In this document: positions 56,682 to 64,000 of the stretch, in pieces
Position numbering within the stretch: the first letter of the stretch is position 1
Layout: the number at the start of each line of letters is the position of its first letter
NCBI RefSeq assembly: GCF_017641085.1
Contig: NZ_JAEPPI010000001.1
Coordinates: forward strand, 62,001 to 126,000
Length of the DNA stretch: 64,000 bases
Direction of reading: 5' to 3'
Origin: Gracilimonas sp.
Lineage (GTDB): Bacteria; Bacteroidota; Rhodothermia; Balneolales; Balneolaceae
Position numbers and translations under genes: made by a program
The notes under the pieces: generated by a model
The model's input: only the letters and a program-made list of their open reading frames with translations
Databases searched by the model: none
What the model was told of the DNA's origin: nothing

Positions 56682-57520
56682 GTAACCATAAAGGTGGAAA
56701 TAAATCAGGAAAGAGAAGACCCAAAAATAAGGCGGATTCTAAAAAAGCAGCCACCGCAGACCAGAATTATTCCAAAGACGAGGAAATCAGGTTAAATAAA
56801 TTTATAGCCCATGCCGGGTTTTGCTCGCGCCGTGATGCAGACGAGTATATTTCTGCGGGTAAGGTCCAGGTTAACGGGCAAGTGACTACAGAGTTAGGCA
56901 CAAAGGTCCGGCGCAAAGATTCGGTTGTAGTAGACGGCCAAAACCTGAGTTTGGAACCATTTGTATATCTGCTGCTGCATAAGTCCAAAGATGTAATTAC
57001 CACAACCGATGATGACCGCGACCGGACAACGGTGATGGACCAGATTGAAGATGCCACCGGTTATCGCGTATATCCCGTGGGCCGGCTGGATAGAAACACC
57101 ACCGGGTTACTCGTGTTAACAAACGATGGCGACCTGGCTCACCGGTTGATGCACCCCAGTTATGAAGTTCGAAAAACCTATCAGGTTTCCACTGAAAACC
57201 CTCTTTCGGAAGGGCAGCTTGAGCAGTACCTCGAAGGTGTAGAACTTGAAGACGGGATCGCAAAAGGATATAACATTACCCAATTTGTGGATGACCCATA
57301 TACCTTTGAGATGTCAGTTTTTGAAGGCCGGAACCGATTGATTCGCCGCATGGTAGAATTTCACGGAACAGAAGTAACCAAACTCAAACGGATTGAATAT
57401 GCAGGACTCACGCTAAAAGACGTTCCGATGGGGAGATGGAGATATCTTCGCCAAAATGAAATTAATAACCTGCGAAAATTGGTTAAGCTTGAGACATTAG
57501 ACTTTAATAAAGGCAAATAA
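56678..57520 (+). CDS. rluB: RluB-type 23S rRNA pseudouridine synthase
   Basis: 280 residues. A basic N-terminal tail (1-33) leads to an S4 RNA-binding domain (about 37-85: RLNKFIAHAGFCSRRDADEY) and a RluB/RsuA catalytic domain with D138 in VGRLDRNTTGLLVLTNDG. The C-terminal signature EGRNRLIRRMVEFHG.EV is present. It should convert a uridine near the peptidyl-transferase region of 23S rRNA. It overlaps scpB by four bases; scpB-rluB pairing is widespread in bacteria and supports both calls. Confidence 0.92.
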   Translation: MSNHKGGNKSGKRRPKNKADSKKAATADQNYSKDEEIRLNKFIAHAGFCSRRDADEYISAGKVQVNGQVTTELGTKVRRKDSVVVDGQNLSLEPFVYLLLHKSKDVITTTDDDRDRTTVMDQIEDATGYRVYPVGRLDRNTTGLLVLTNDGDLAHRLMHPSYEVRKTYQVSTENPLSEGQLEQYLEGVELEDGIAKGYNITQFVDDPYTFEMSVFEGRNRLIRRMVEFHGTEVTKLKRIEYAGLTLKDVPMGRWRYLRQNEINNLRKLVKLETLDFNKGK

Positions 57521-57531
57521 ACACATATTAC

Positions 57532-58407
57532 ATGGAGATTAGCAGTATTTCGATTTCATCCGGACAGGTAGAATCTAATGAAGGGTTGCCGATCCGTTAT
57601 GATTTGTATTCACCTATTTCAAGAAACGGACTGAGCTTTCCGGTCATTATTTTCCTGCACGGATTAAAAGGTTTCAAAGACTGGGGGCCATTTCCGGATG
57701 TTTGCGAAGAACTGGCACGGGCCGGGTATGGAGTAGTTGCCATGAATTTTTCACTCAATGGAATCGGAGACAACAAGACCGAATTCACTGAGTTGGAGCT
57801 TTTCGAAAGGGAAACACTTTCTCAGGACCTGGATGATGTAGGAACTGTAATTGATGCGCTGCAAAAAGGTGAGATTACAGATAACCACTCCAATCTAAAT
57901 ACAGATGTGATAGGATTGTTGGGGCATTCCCGTGGTGGGCAAACGGCTATCGCGGCAGCTGTTGAATATGCTCCTGTACACTGTTTGGTCACATGGTCAG
58001 CTGTGGCTGATTATCGAGAGCGCTGGACCGAAGAAATGAAAAAAGATTGGGAAGAACAGGGTTATACTGAAATTGAAAACAGCCGGACCGGACAGAAGAT
58101 GAAGGTCGGGAAAGTGGTATATGAAGACTCCGTGGATAATGCAGAACGGGTTATAGCGATGGAGCGGGTGAAGGATTTGAGAATCCCCACTCTTTTTATT
58201 CATGGCAGAGATGATGAAGCTGTGACTTATACCAACTCTGAAAAACTGCATATTGCATGCGAAGCCCGGGATAAAGAGCTTCGGTTGGTTGCCAATGGCA
58301 CGCATACCTATGGCGCTGCACATCCTTTTGAAGACCAGGATTTCCCCAAACCATTCGCTGAAGTGCTTGAATGGACCGAAGGCTGGTTCGTGGAACACCT
58401 TCGCTGA
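57532..58407 (+). CDS. Alpha/beta hydrolase, dienelactone-hydrolase-like
   Basis: A 291-residue cytoplasmic enzyme. Oxyanion region FLHGLKGFKDWG (42-52), nucleophile S133 in GLLGHSRGGQ, catalytic Asp in LFIHGRDDEAV and His in VANGTHTYGAAHPF. A variable cap lies at about 85-125. The motif HGLKGFKDWG is typical of a bacterial subfamily without known substrate. It starts 11 bases after rluB and probably shares its transcript. Confidence 0.86.
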   Translation: MEISSISISSGQVESNEGLPIRYDLYSPISRNGLSFPVIIFLHGLKGFKDWGPFPDVCEELARAGYGVVAMNFSLNGIGDNKTEFTELELFERETLSQDLDDVGTVIDALQKGEITDNHSNLNTDVIGLLGHSRGGQTAIAAAVEYAPVHCLVTWSAVADYRERWTEEMKKDWEEQGYTEIENSRTGQKMKVGKVVYEDSVDNAERVIAMERVKDLRIPTLFIHGRDDEAVTYTNSEKLHIACEARDKELRLVANGTHTYGAAHPFEDQDFPKPFAEVLEWTEGWFVEHLR

Positions 58408-58522
58408 GAGGGCTCTTTTAATATTTTTACACATCAATTACCCGCTACTACTTGATTAGCAGGCAAAGTAGCCTCACTTTCACCTATCTGATTATTTACC
58501 AATTAAGAACTAACGAGGAACC

Positions 58523-61045
58523 ATGAACTACGGAAAAAATACTTTTACCAAACTTGCCGTATTGCTTCTGAGTTTTACCTTTGTATTTGCAGGGTGTAAA
58601 ACAGCAGAACAAGCAGCAAGTTCTTCAGAAAAATCAACACGAGGAATGCGTGGTGGGCCTGGCAGTGATGACGGGATGAAGAAATACAGTGATGTAATCA
58701 CCAAAGATGCCGAAACAGACGAAGGTCTGTTTGATGTGCATAAAGTTGACGACAAATATTATTACGAAATTCCCGATGACCTTTTAGACCGCGAAATGCT
58801 ATTAGTGAGTCGTATTGCTAAAACGGCTGATAACCTGGGATACGGCGGTGAAAAGCTGAACACCCAAATCGTGCGGTGGCAAAAGAAACAAGACAAGATT
58901 TTGCTCCGCCACGTTTCCTACGAGAACGTCGCCTCAGATACGATGCCTATTTACGAAGCGGTAAGAAATTCGAACTTCGAGCCCATTATCGCAACGTTTG
59001 ATATTGCCGCTCTGAACGAAGACTCAACCGGTTCCGTAGTTGAAATCACCAGCCTGTTTACCGATGACATCCCATCTTTAGGATTGGATAGCGGTGACAG
59101 ACGAGAGTATCAGGTGCGCCGTGTTGATGGCAGCCGAACTTTTATTGAGCACATCAACAGTTACCCTAAGAATATTGAAGCACGGAACCTGATTACCTAT
59201 GACGCCAGTAACCCTCCTTCAAACTCTTCTACCGGAACCATTTCTCTGGAGTTGAACCATAGTATGATTGTACTTCCGGAAGAGGAAATGAGATCTCGTT
59301 CGTACGATCAGCGAGTCGGATTCTTCAGTGTCCAGAAAACCAAGTACACGGATAATGCTCAAAAGGCGAAGCAAATCCGCGATATCACCCGATGGAAACT
59401 GGTTCCTAAAGATAAAGAAGCCTACATCGCATGGTTAAACGGTGAAAGTGATGAGCTGGTAGAGCCTGAAAATCCGATTATTTATTATGTAGATCCGGCT
59501 ACACCTAAGAAATGGAGAGAATATCTGATTCAGGGTGTGGATGACTGGCAAGTGGCTTTTGAGGCCGCCGGTTTCAAAAATGCTATCATGGGTAAACTTC
59601 CTCCTACCAAAGAAGAAGATCCTGAGTTCAGCCCTGAAGATGTGCGCTATTCTGTAATCCGCTACTTCGCATCTCCGGTACAAAATGCCTACGGTCCGCA
59701 TGTACATGACCCAAGAAGCGGACAGATACTGGAAAGTGACATTGGCTGGTACCACAACGTGATGAACCTGCTTCGCAACTGGTTCTTCATTCAAACGGCC
59801 GCAGCCAACCCGGATGCCCGCGGTGTGGAATTTGATGATGAAATTATGGGTGAACTGATTCGATTTGTATCTGCTCACGAAGTAGGTCACACACTTGGTT
59901 TCCCTCACAACTGGGGTTCAAGTTATGCCTACACGGTAGATCAGCTTCGCGATCCTGAGTTTACCTCAAACCACGGAACCGCACCTTCCATTATGGATTA
60001 TGCCCGTTTCAACTATGTGGCTCAGCCCGGTGACGGAGTTACAAACTTCTATCCTGCTGTTGGTGAATATGACAAATGGGTGACCAAATGGGGTTATACC
60101 TGGTTTCCGGATGACATGAGTGACGAAGAAATCGAAGCTACTCTGAATGAGTGGACTATCGAAAGAGCTGACGATCCGGTTTATTTCTATGGTCGTCAGA
60201 CAGGAAGTAAAATTGATCCTCGTTCTCAGAATGAAGACCTCACCAACAACGCTATGGAAGCCGGTGAACTTGGTCTTGCCAACCTTCAGGTTATTACTGA
60301 AAACCTGATTGACTGGACAGAGAGAGATGGAGCTAACTTCGAAGAGCTGGAAGAACTATACGGCAATGTCCTCAGCCAGTGGTACCGTTATATGGGGCAT
60401 GCACTCAGCAATATTGGCGGTGTGTATGAGAACCACAAGACCTATGAGCAGGACGGTGCGGTTTACGAGCCGGTACCCGAAGCCACACAACGTGAAGCCA
60501 TGGAGTTTCTTCAGCAGCATGCATTCAGTTCACCAACCTGGGCATTCAGTGATGAAATCCTGAGCCGCGTGAACCAGTCATCTGCAATTGATAACTTCAG
60601 AAACTACCAGGAGAATGTACTTGGTAGTGTAGCAGATGCTCAACGAATTGCTCGTCTGATTGAATTTGAGCGACGAGCTTCCGGTGATGTTTACACCGCT
60701 TTTGAAATGATGGATGACCTGCGAAACGGTATCTTCACTGAAGTGCGTGCAAACGAAAATATTGACGTGCATCGCAGAAACCTGCAGCGTGCATACATCG
60801 AACAGATGGAATCGCTGATGAACAATGAGCTTCCAAGTATTCCTGCTCAATGGAGACAATTTCTTGGCTGGACCCAGGTTGATGTAAGTCAGTCTGATAT
60901 CCGACCAATCGTTCGAAATCAGCTTACAATTCTGAACCGCGATATCGCTCGTGCGCTCAGAAGTGGTGGATTTGACCGATCAACCCGTGTGCATCTTGAG
61001 GACGCGCAAATGAGAGTTGAAGACATTTTAGATGGTGACGATTAA
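58523..61045 (+). CDS. Zinc-dependent metalloprotease lipoprotein (DUF5117/DUF4953 type)
   Basis: 840 residues. The lipoprotein signal ends at C25 (TFVFAGC). The middle holds the DUF5117-like domain (VDDKYYYEIPDDLLDREML). The active site is H452-E-V-G-H456 with the third ligand H462 (HTLGFPHNW), so it is a metzincin-like HExxHxxGxxH-type zinc centre. SIMDYARFNYVAQPGD downstream gives the Met-turn (MDY). The C-terminal DUF4953-like region runs to the end. It is an envelope protease of unknown target, usual in Bacteroidota-like bacteria. It has a strong terminator and appears monocistronic. Confidence 0.9.
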   Translation: MNYGKNTFTKLAVLLLSFTFVFAGCKTAEQAASSSEKSTRGMRGGPGSDDGMKKYSDVITKDAETDEGLFDVHKVDDKYYYEIPDDLLDREMLLVSRIAKTADNLGYGGEKLNTQIVRWQKKQDKILLRHVSYENVASDTMPIYEAVRNSNFEPIIATFDIAALNEDSTGSVVEITSLFTDDIPSLGLDSGDRREYQVRRVDGSRTFIEHINSYPKNIEARNLITYDASNPPSNSSTGTISLELNHSMIVLPEEEMRSRSYDQRVGFFSVQKTKYTDNAQKAKQIRDITRWKLVPKDKEAYIAWLNGESDELVEPENPIIYYVDPATPKKWREYLIQGVDDWQVAFEAAGFKNAIMGKLPPTKEEDPEFSPEDVRYSVIRYFASPVQNAYGPHVHDPRSGQILESDIGWYHNVMNLLRNWFFIQTAAANPDARGVEFDDEIMGELIRFVSAHEVGHTLGFPHNWGSSYAYTVDQLRDPEFTSNHGTAPSIMDYARFNYVAQPGDGVTNFYPAVGEYDKWVTKWGYTWFPDDMSDEEIEATLNEWTIERADDPVYFYGRQTGSKIDPRSQNEDLTNNAMEAGELGLANLQVITENLIDWTERDGANFEELEELYGNVLSQWYRYMGHALSNIGGVYENHKTYEQDGAVYEPVPEATQREAMEFLQQHAFSSPTWAFSDEILSRVNQSSAIDNFRNYQENVLGSVADAQRIARLIEFERRASGDVYTAFEMMDDLRNGIFTEVRANENIDVHRRNLQRAYIEQMESLMNNELPSIPAQWRQFLGWTQVDVSQSDIRPIVRNQLTILNRDIARALRSGGFDRSTRVHLEDAQMRVEDILDGDD

Positions 61046-61071
61046 TTTCTAAACCAGCTAAGTAATTTTTT

Positions 61072-61107
61072 AGCCCCCGCTCATAATTTTGAGTGGGGGC
61101 TTTTTTT
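61072..61107 (+). terminator. Terminator of the metalloprotease gene
   Basis: A 12-bp stem (AGCCCCCGCTCA with 61090-61101, one G-T wobble) around a 6-nt loop, followed by seven T. The loop region (CTCATAATTTTGAG) is akin to the two giant-gene terminators. Confidence 0.88.
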
Positions 61108-61177
61108 ATGTTTTGATTTTGAAGATCAATCACTGTTTTAGCATCTTTGGCAGGTAGCTAATTATCACTCTGTTTCT

Positions 61178-62047
61178 ATGGAATCATTAATTGAATTTTT
61201 TGAAGATGTCCCCACGGTTTTCCGGGCAGGCATGTTGGTGGGCGGAATTTTTCTGTTCTGGATTATTGAAGGTGTTTTTCCGCTCTTCGAGTTTGGATAT
61301 AAAAAAGTACGCCATGCAGCTATAAACCTGGTGCTGAATGGTTTTTTTGTGGTGATAGGTCTGGGTTTTGCCGGTCTTTTGGTTTGGTCTTCCAATTATG
61401 TGACGACTAACGAATTCGGCGTTCTTCAATGGATTGAAATGCCGGTGTGGGCTCAGGCCATAGTTGGGGTTATGCTGCTCGATTTTTTCGGTGCTTACCT
61501 GATTCACTGGATAGAACATAAAGTTGTGTTCATGTGGAAATTTCATCTCGTTCACCATAGTGATACTACTGTAGATGTAACCACCGGACTCCGTCACCAC
61601 CCCGGCGAAGCTGTTTTTCGAATGATTTTTACCATTATTGGGGTGATAGTTGTAGGTGCGCCAATCTGGATTGTCTTCCTTTATCAAAGTATATCGGCAT
61701 TATTCGCGCATCTAACCCATGCGAACATCAACATGCCAAGAAAGATAGACCGGGCTTTATCATGGGTATTTATCACACCGTTGATGCATAAAGTTCACCA
61801 CCATTATACGCAGCCGTTAACCGATACTAACTATGGGAATATCTTTGCCGTTTGGGACCGTATGTTTGGAACTTTTGCCCAGGTAGATGAGATGACTGAA
61901 CTCAAGTATGGCATCGATACGCATATGGATCCGGCTGAAAATGACAACCTGGGCAATCTGCTTAAAATACCCTTTCAGTCTTATCGCCCACCGGTAGGAT
62001 CTAAGTTTGGGGATGAAGCAGATATCCGTGAATCTGACAATGATTAA
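61178..62047 (+). CDS. Sterol desaturase/fatty acid hydroxylase family protein
   Basis: A 289-residue integral-membrane di-iron enzyme with about five hydrophobic segments. The histidine clusters are H110-x3-H114 (HWIEH), H123-x2-HH (126, 127), HH (140, 141), H181, and H204-x2-HHH (207-209), the full set expected for the non-haem di-iron centre. The family hydroxylates or desaturates lipids such as sterols, carotenoids, sphingolipids or alkylglycerols; the substrate is not readable here. It stands alone between a terminator and two convergent YdeI genes. Confidence 0.87.
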   Translation: MESLIEFFEDVPTVFRAGMLVGGIFLFWIIEGVFPLFEFGYKKVRHAAINLVLNGFFVVIGLGFAGLLVWSSNYVTTNEFGVLQWIEMPVWAQAIVGVMLLDFFGAYLIHWIEHKVVFMWKFHLVHHSDTTVDVTTGLRHHPGEAVFRMIFTIIGVIVVGAPIWIVFLYQSISALFAHLTHANINMPRKIDRALSWVFITPLMHKVHHHYTQPLTDTNYGNIFAVWDRMFGTFAQVDEMTELKYGIDTHMDPAENDNLGNLLKIPFQSYRPPVGSKFGDEADIRESDND

Positions 62048-62050
62048 TCA

Positions 62051-62668
62051 TCAATCATGAAATCCTTTCCCTTCCATGATTTTTGGAATGTATTTCTCAA
62101 TTCTTCGTTGCCGGGTTGAAGACTGCTTAGCTCCGGAGAAGTGAATGATGTAGCCGCGCTGACGTCCGGGCGTTAACGCCTCAAAAGCTTCTTGTAAAAC
62201 AGGATCCTCATCGAATTTTACCTGTAGCTCTTCAGGAAAGGGTTCCGGGTTCTTCTTGAATTTCACCTTCTTTCCGGACTTCTCAATCTCAATAGCTTCC
62301 CGGATATATTCCTTTATACTGTTCTCAGATTCATTGATTTGTTCAACATTCGTGAACTTAAAAAGGCGGGCTGCCTGTGAATTTTTCCCGGGTTTAACAA
62401 GCATCTTGTTTTGATCCTGGAGCAGAGATCCTTTAAAAAAGCTGACCGAACAATAGTTTTTGAAGGCGCTGAGGATAAGTACGTTGCTGCCTTCATAAGT
62501 ATAGCAAGGCACACTCCATTTCACTTCTTCTGTAAGCCCCGATTCAAGGATGATAAGCCGTAGCTGTTTCAGTTCCTCCTGCCAGTCATGGACTTTGCAC
62601 TCGGGAGTGCCGCCCAGCGGACAGCGCCCACAGCCGATATCGAGATATTGATCAACTTCTGGGTTCAT
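62051..62668 (-). CDS. YdeI/DUF1801 family protein, with cysteine-rich N-terminus
   Basis: 205 residues. DUF1801 core (LRLIILESGLTEEVKWSVPCY, VLILSAFKNYCSVSFF) and C-terminal OmdA/YdeI region (ALTPGRQRGYIIHFSGAKQS, then RIEKYIPKIMEGKG). Compared with the paralogue next door it has an extra N-terminal cysteine motif (GCGRCPLGGTPECKVH; C13, C16, C24 plus H) that could bind metal. The tandem paralogue ends six bases upstream, so they are a recent duplication in one operon. No confirmed function for the family. Confidence 0.85.
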   Translation of the reverse strand: MNPEVDQYLDIGCGRCPLGGTPECKVHDWQEELKQLRLIILESGLTEEVKWSVPCYTYEGSNVLILSAFKNYCSVSFFKGSLLQDQNKMLVKPGKNSQAARLFKFTNVEQINESENSIKEYIREAIEIEKSGKKVKFKKNPEPFPEELQVKFDEDPVLQEAFEALTPGRQRGYIIHFSGAKQSSTRQRRIEKYIPKIMEGKGFHD

Positions 62669-62674
62669 TTTTCT

Positions 62675-63253
62675 TTAGTCATGTAATCCTTTTCCCTCCA
62701 GAATGTCTGGAATGGATTTTTCTACTCTTCGAGAACGTGTTTTGGATTGTTTAGCCCCTGAAAAGTGAAGAAGGTATCCGCGCTGACGTCCCGGAGTTAA
62801 CGATTCAAAAGCCTTTTCCAAAGCGGGGTTTTCATCAAGTTTAGATTGAAATTCTTCAGGCACATCAAACTCTGAAGTCTTCTTCATTTTTACTTCTTCT
62901 CCGGATTTCTCCACCTCAACTGCTTCATTGACATAAGCCTGAATGATGTGTTCCTGATCTATAATTTCTTCAGCATTGGTGAATCGAAGCTGGCGGGCTG
63001 ATTGGACATTCTTTGTTTGCTGAACAAGAATGTCCTCAGGGTCTTTCAGCAACACTCCTTTGTGAAACAGAAGAGCACAGTAATCTTTAAACCCATGGAT
63101 GAGTACTACATTATTTTTGTTAACCGTATAACAGGGACAACCCCATTTCAATTCCTCGGTGAGTCCACATTCCAGGAGGAGCATTCTGAGTCTTTCATAT
63201 TCTTGTTTCCATTGAGTGTCTTTCTCAAAAAACCAGTCAACCTCAGGATTCAT
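62675..63253 (-). CDS. YdeI/DUF1801 family protein, paralogue without the cysteine motif
   Basis: 192 residues from ATG 63253, chosen because it aligns with MNPEVD of the paralogue (a start two codons earlier is also possible). DUF1801 core (LRMLLLECGLTEELKWGCPC, NVVLIHGFKDYCALLF) and the same C-terminal region (SLTPGRQRGYLLHFSGAKQS). It is upstream of and co-transcribed with the cysteine-bearing copy. The cysteine segment is replaced by a short EKDTQWKQEYER stretch. Function unknown. Confidence 0.85.
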   Translation of the reverse strand: MNPEVDWFFEKDTQWKQEYERLRMLLLECGLTEELKWGCPCYTVNKNNVVLIHGFKDYCALLFHKGVLLKDPEDILVQQTKNVQSARQLRFTNAEEIIDQEHIIQAYVNEAVEVEKSGEEVKMKKTSEFDVPEEFQSKLDENPALEKAFESLTPGRQRGYLLHFSGAKQSKTRSRRVEKSIPDILEGKGLHD

Positions 63254-63326
63254 AAGCAAACAGCTTGTATTGATGTGTTATTCAAATAATAACAAAATGA
63301 AGAGAAAACTTATGGCAGCAATAATT

Positions 63327-64000
63327 TTACCTATTCTTAAAAGCTATACTCACTAAAAACCCAACCAGAACAACAACTGCCGTTCCCACGGGATTCAGCC
63401 ACAGAAACTCAATGGCTTTGGCGTATCCATCAGGCACCTCATTCCAGGGAAAGATGAATGAATAATCAGCGGTTGTGGCATTGTAGAAAAGCCGGTCGAA
63501 GGTAAAAACGGAGAGCATCCCGGAAATCAAGCCAACCAAAGCACCGGTTCCTGAAGCTCGTTTCACCCAAAGCAGCAGAACAAAAACCCCAAGGATGGAA
63601 CCGTAAAAATAACTACCAATCTGGTTCACCAGTTCGATAATAGATTTCGTTTCCCCAAGTAAGAGGGCAGAGACGGTGGCAATGGCTCCCCACATAAAAG
63701 TGACTCCACGTGATGATTTTACATAGTGTGCTTCGGTATGAACGTCTCCTTTCAGGCGCTGATACCAATCGACGATTGAAACCGTGGTTAATGCATTCAG
63801 TTCACTGTCGATACTACTAAGTGCGGCCGCAAATATTCCGCCCACGATCAACCCGATAATCCCGATGGGCACATGGTTCAGGATGAAATAGGGAAAGATA
63901 TAGTTAGTGTCGTTTACATCAGCCTGTCTGATTTCAGCTTGCAAAGCGAGGTCGGCATGACGAGCTTCATTCATCTCTTTGTCGGCATTGACAAACGCCT
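63327..64000 (-). CDS. Sodium:solute symporter, C-terminal part (5' end outside window)
   Basis: The frame is open to base 64000 (224 codons in the window); the start lies outside. The visible part begins AFVNADKEMNEARHAD, a segment typical of SSS-family transporters, and includes IGLIVGGIFAAALSSIDSEL, the conserved region near the sodium site (TM8), then four to five further helices and a stop at 63327. Substrate unknown (sugar, amino acid or sialic acid type members look alike here). Confidence 0.88.
   Translation of the reverse strand, partial: AFVNADKEMNEARHADLALQAEIRQADVNDTNYIFPYFILNHVPIGIIGLIVGGIFAAALSSIDSELNALTTVSIVDWYQRLKGDVHTEAHYVKSSRGVTFMWGAIATVSALLLGETKSIIELVNQIGSYFYGSILGVFVLLLWVKRASGTGALVGLISGMLSVFTFDRLFYNATTADYSFIFPWNEVPDGYAKAIEFLWLNPVGTAVVVLVGFLVSIAFKNR

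Overview
The window looks like a chromosomal segment of a marine or hypersaline member of the Balneolota/Rhodothermota side of the Bacteroidota-like bacteria (Balneolaceae-like). The case rests on giant secreted proteins ending in the 'YPNPFNP ... LASGMYLYRI' type IX secretion sorting tail, a two-component 'propeller' sensor kinase, moderate GC, mostly weak Shine-Dalgarno signals, one TTTG-N19-TAnnTTTG promoter and short intergenic inverted repeats. The genus is inference. I saw no rRNA, tRNA, CRISPR array, transposase or phage gene.

Layout. (1) 1-5100, minus: the first 1700 codons of a giant lamin-tail-domain (LTD) surface protein whose 3' end lies outside the window, with an unusual hairpin/terminator leader at 5168-5240. 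(2) 5371-8981: two tandem small paralogues of unknown function, aspartate-semialdehyde dehydrogenase (asd) and an MFS transporter. (3) 9084-32045: a surface-protein locus, the most interesting part. A membrane propeller histidine kinase overlaps its NarL/LuxR-type response regulator. Then come three units, each starting with the same ~130-bp leader (A, B, C): A precedes a decayed response-regulator start and a PKD lipoprotein, B precedes a stand-alone receiver protein coupled by ATGA to a 2840-residue GLUG/FG-GAP/DUF285 protein, and C precedes a 2418-residue GLUG/PKD-like/DUF285 protein. The leader core carries several half-sites that fit the NarL heptamer TACYYMT, which suggests that the adjacent regulator controls all three units. 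The two giant genes share almost identical 3' ends.

(4) 32401-42918: a Rieske-glutamate synthase fusion, a membrane protein/winged-helix regulator/membrane protein/CreD cassette, an M1 aminopeptidase lipoprotein, catalase-peroxidase KatG and an FKBP lipoprotein. (5) 43107-47802: the three-subunit proton-translocating transhydrogenase (pntA1-pntA2-pntB, minus) divergent from thioredoxin reductase, together a redox/NADPH block, then a DUF4342 protein. (6) 47895-58407: a ComM-like ATPase, an S23 four-helix-bundle gene boxed by inverted repeats, a 29-residue membrane peptide gene, PriA with two zinc-site cysteines lost, a GCS2-CBS protein with an aspartoacylase-like partner, then scpB-rluB and an alpha/beta hydrolase. 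(7) 58523-64000: a large zinc metalloprotease lipoprotein, a fatty-acid hydroxylase/sterol desaturase family protein, two tandem YdeI/DUF1801 paralogues and the C-terminal half of a sodium:solute symporter cut by the window end.

Several starts were moved from the longest reading frame to better-supported codons (MFS 7719, katG 42297, pntA1 GTG 45985, comM 47895, aspartoacylase-like 54632, YdeI 63253). Assignments come from reading translated motifs by eye; no database search was run.
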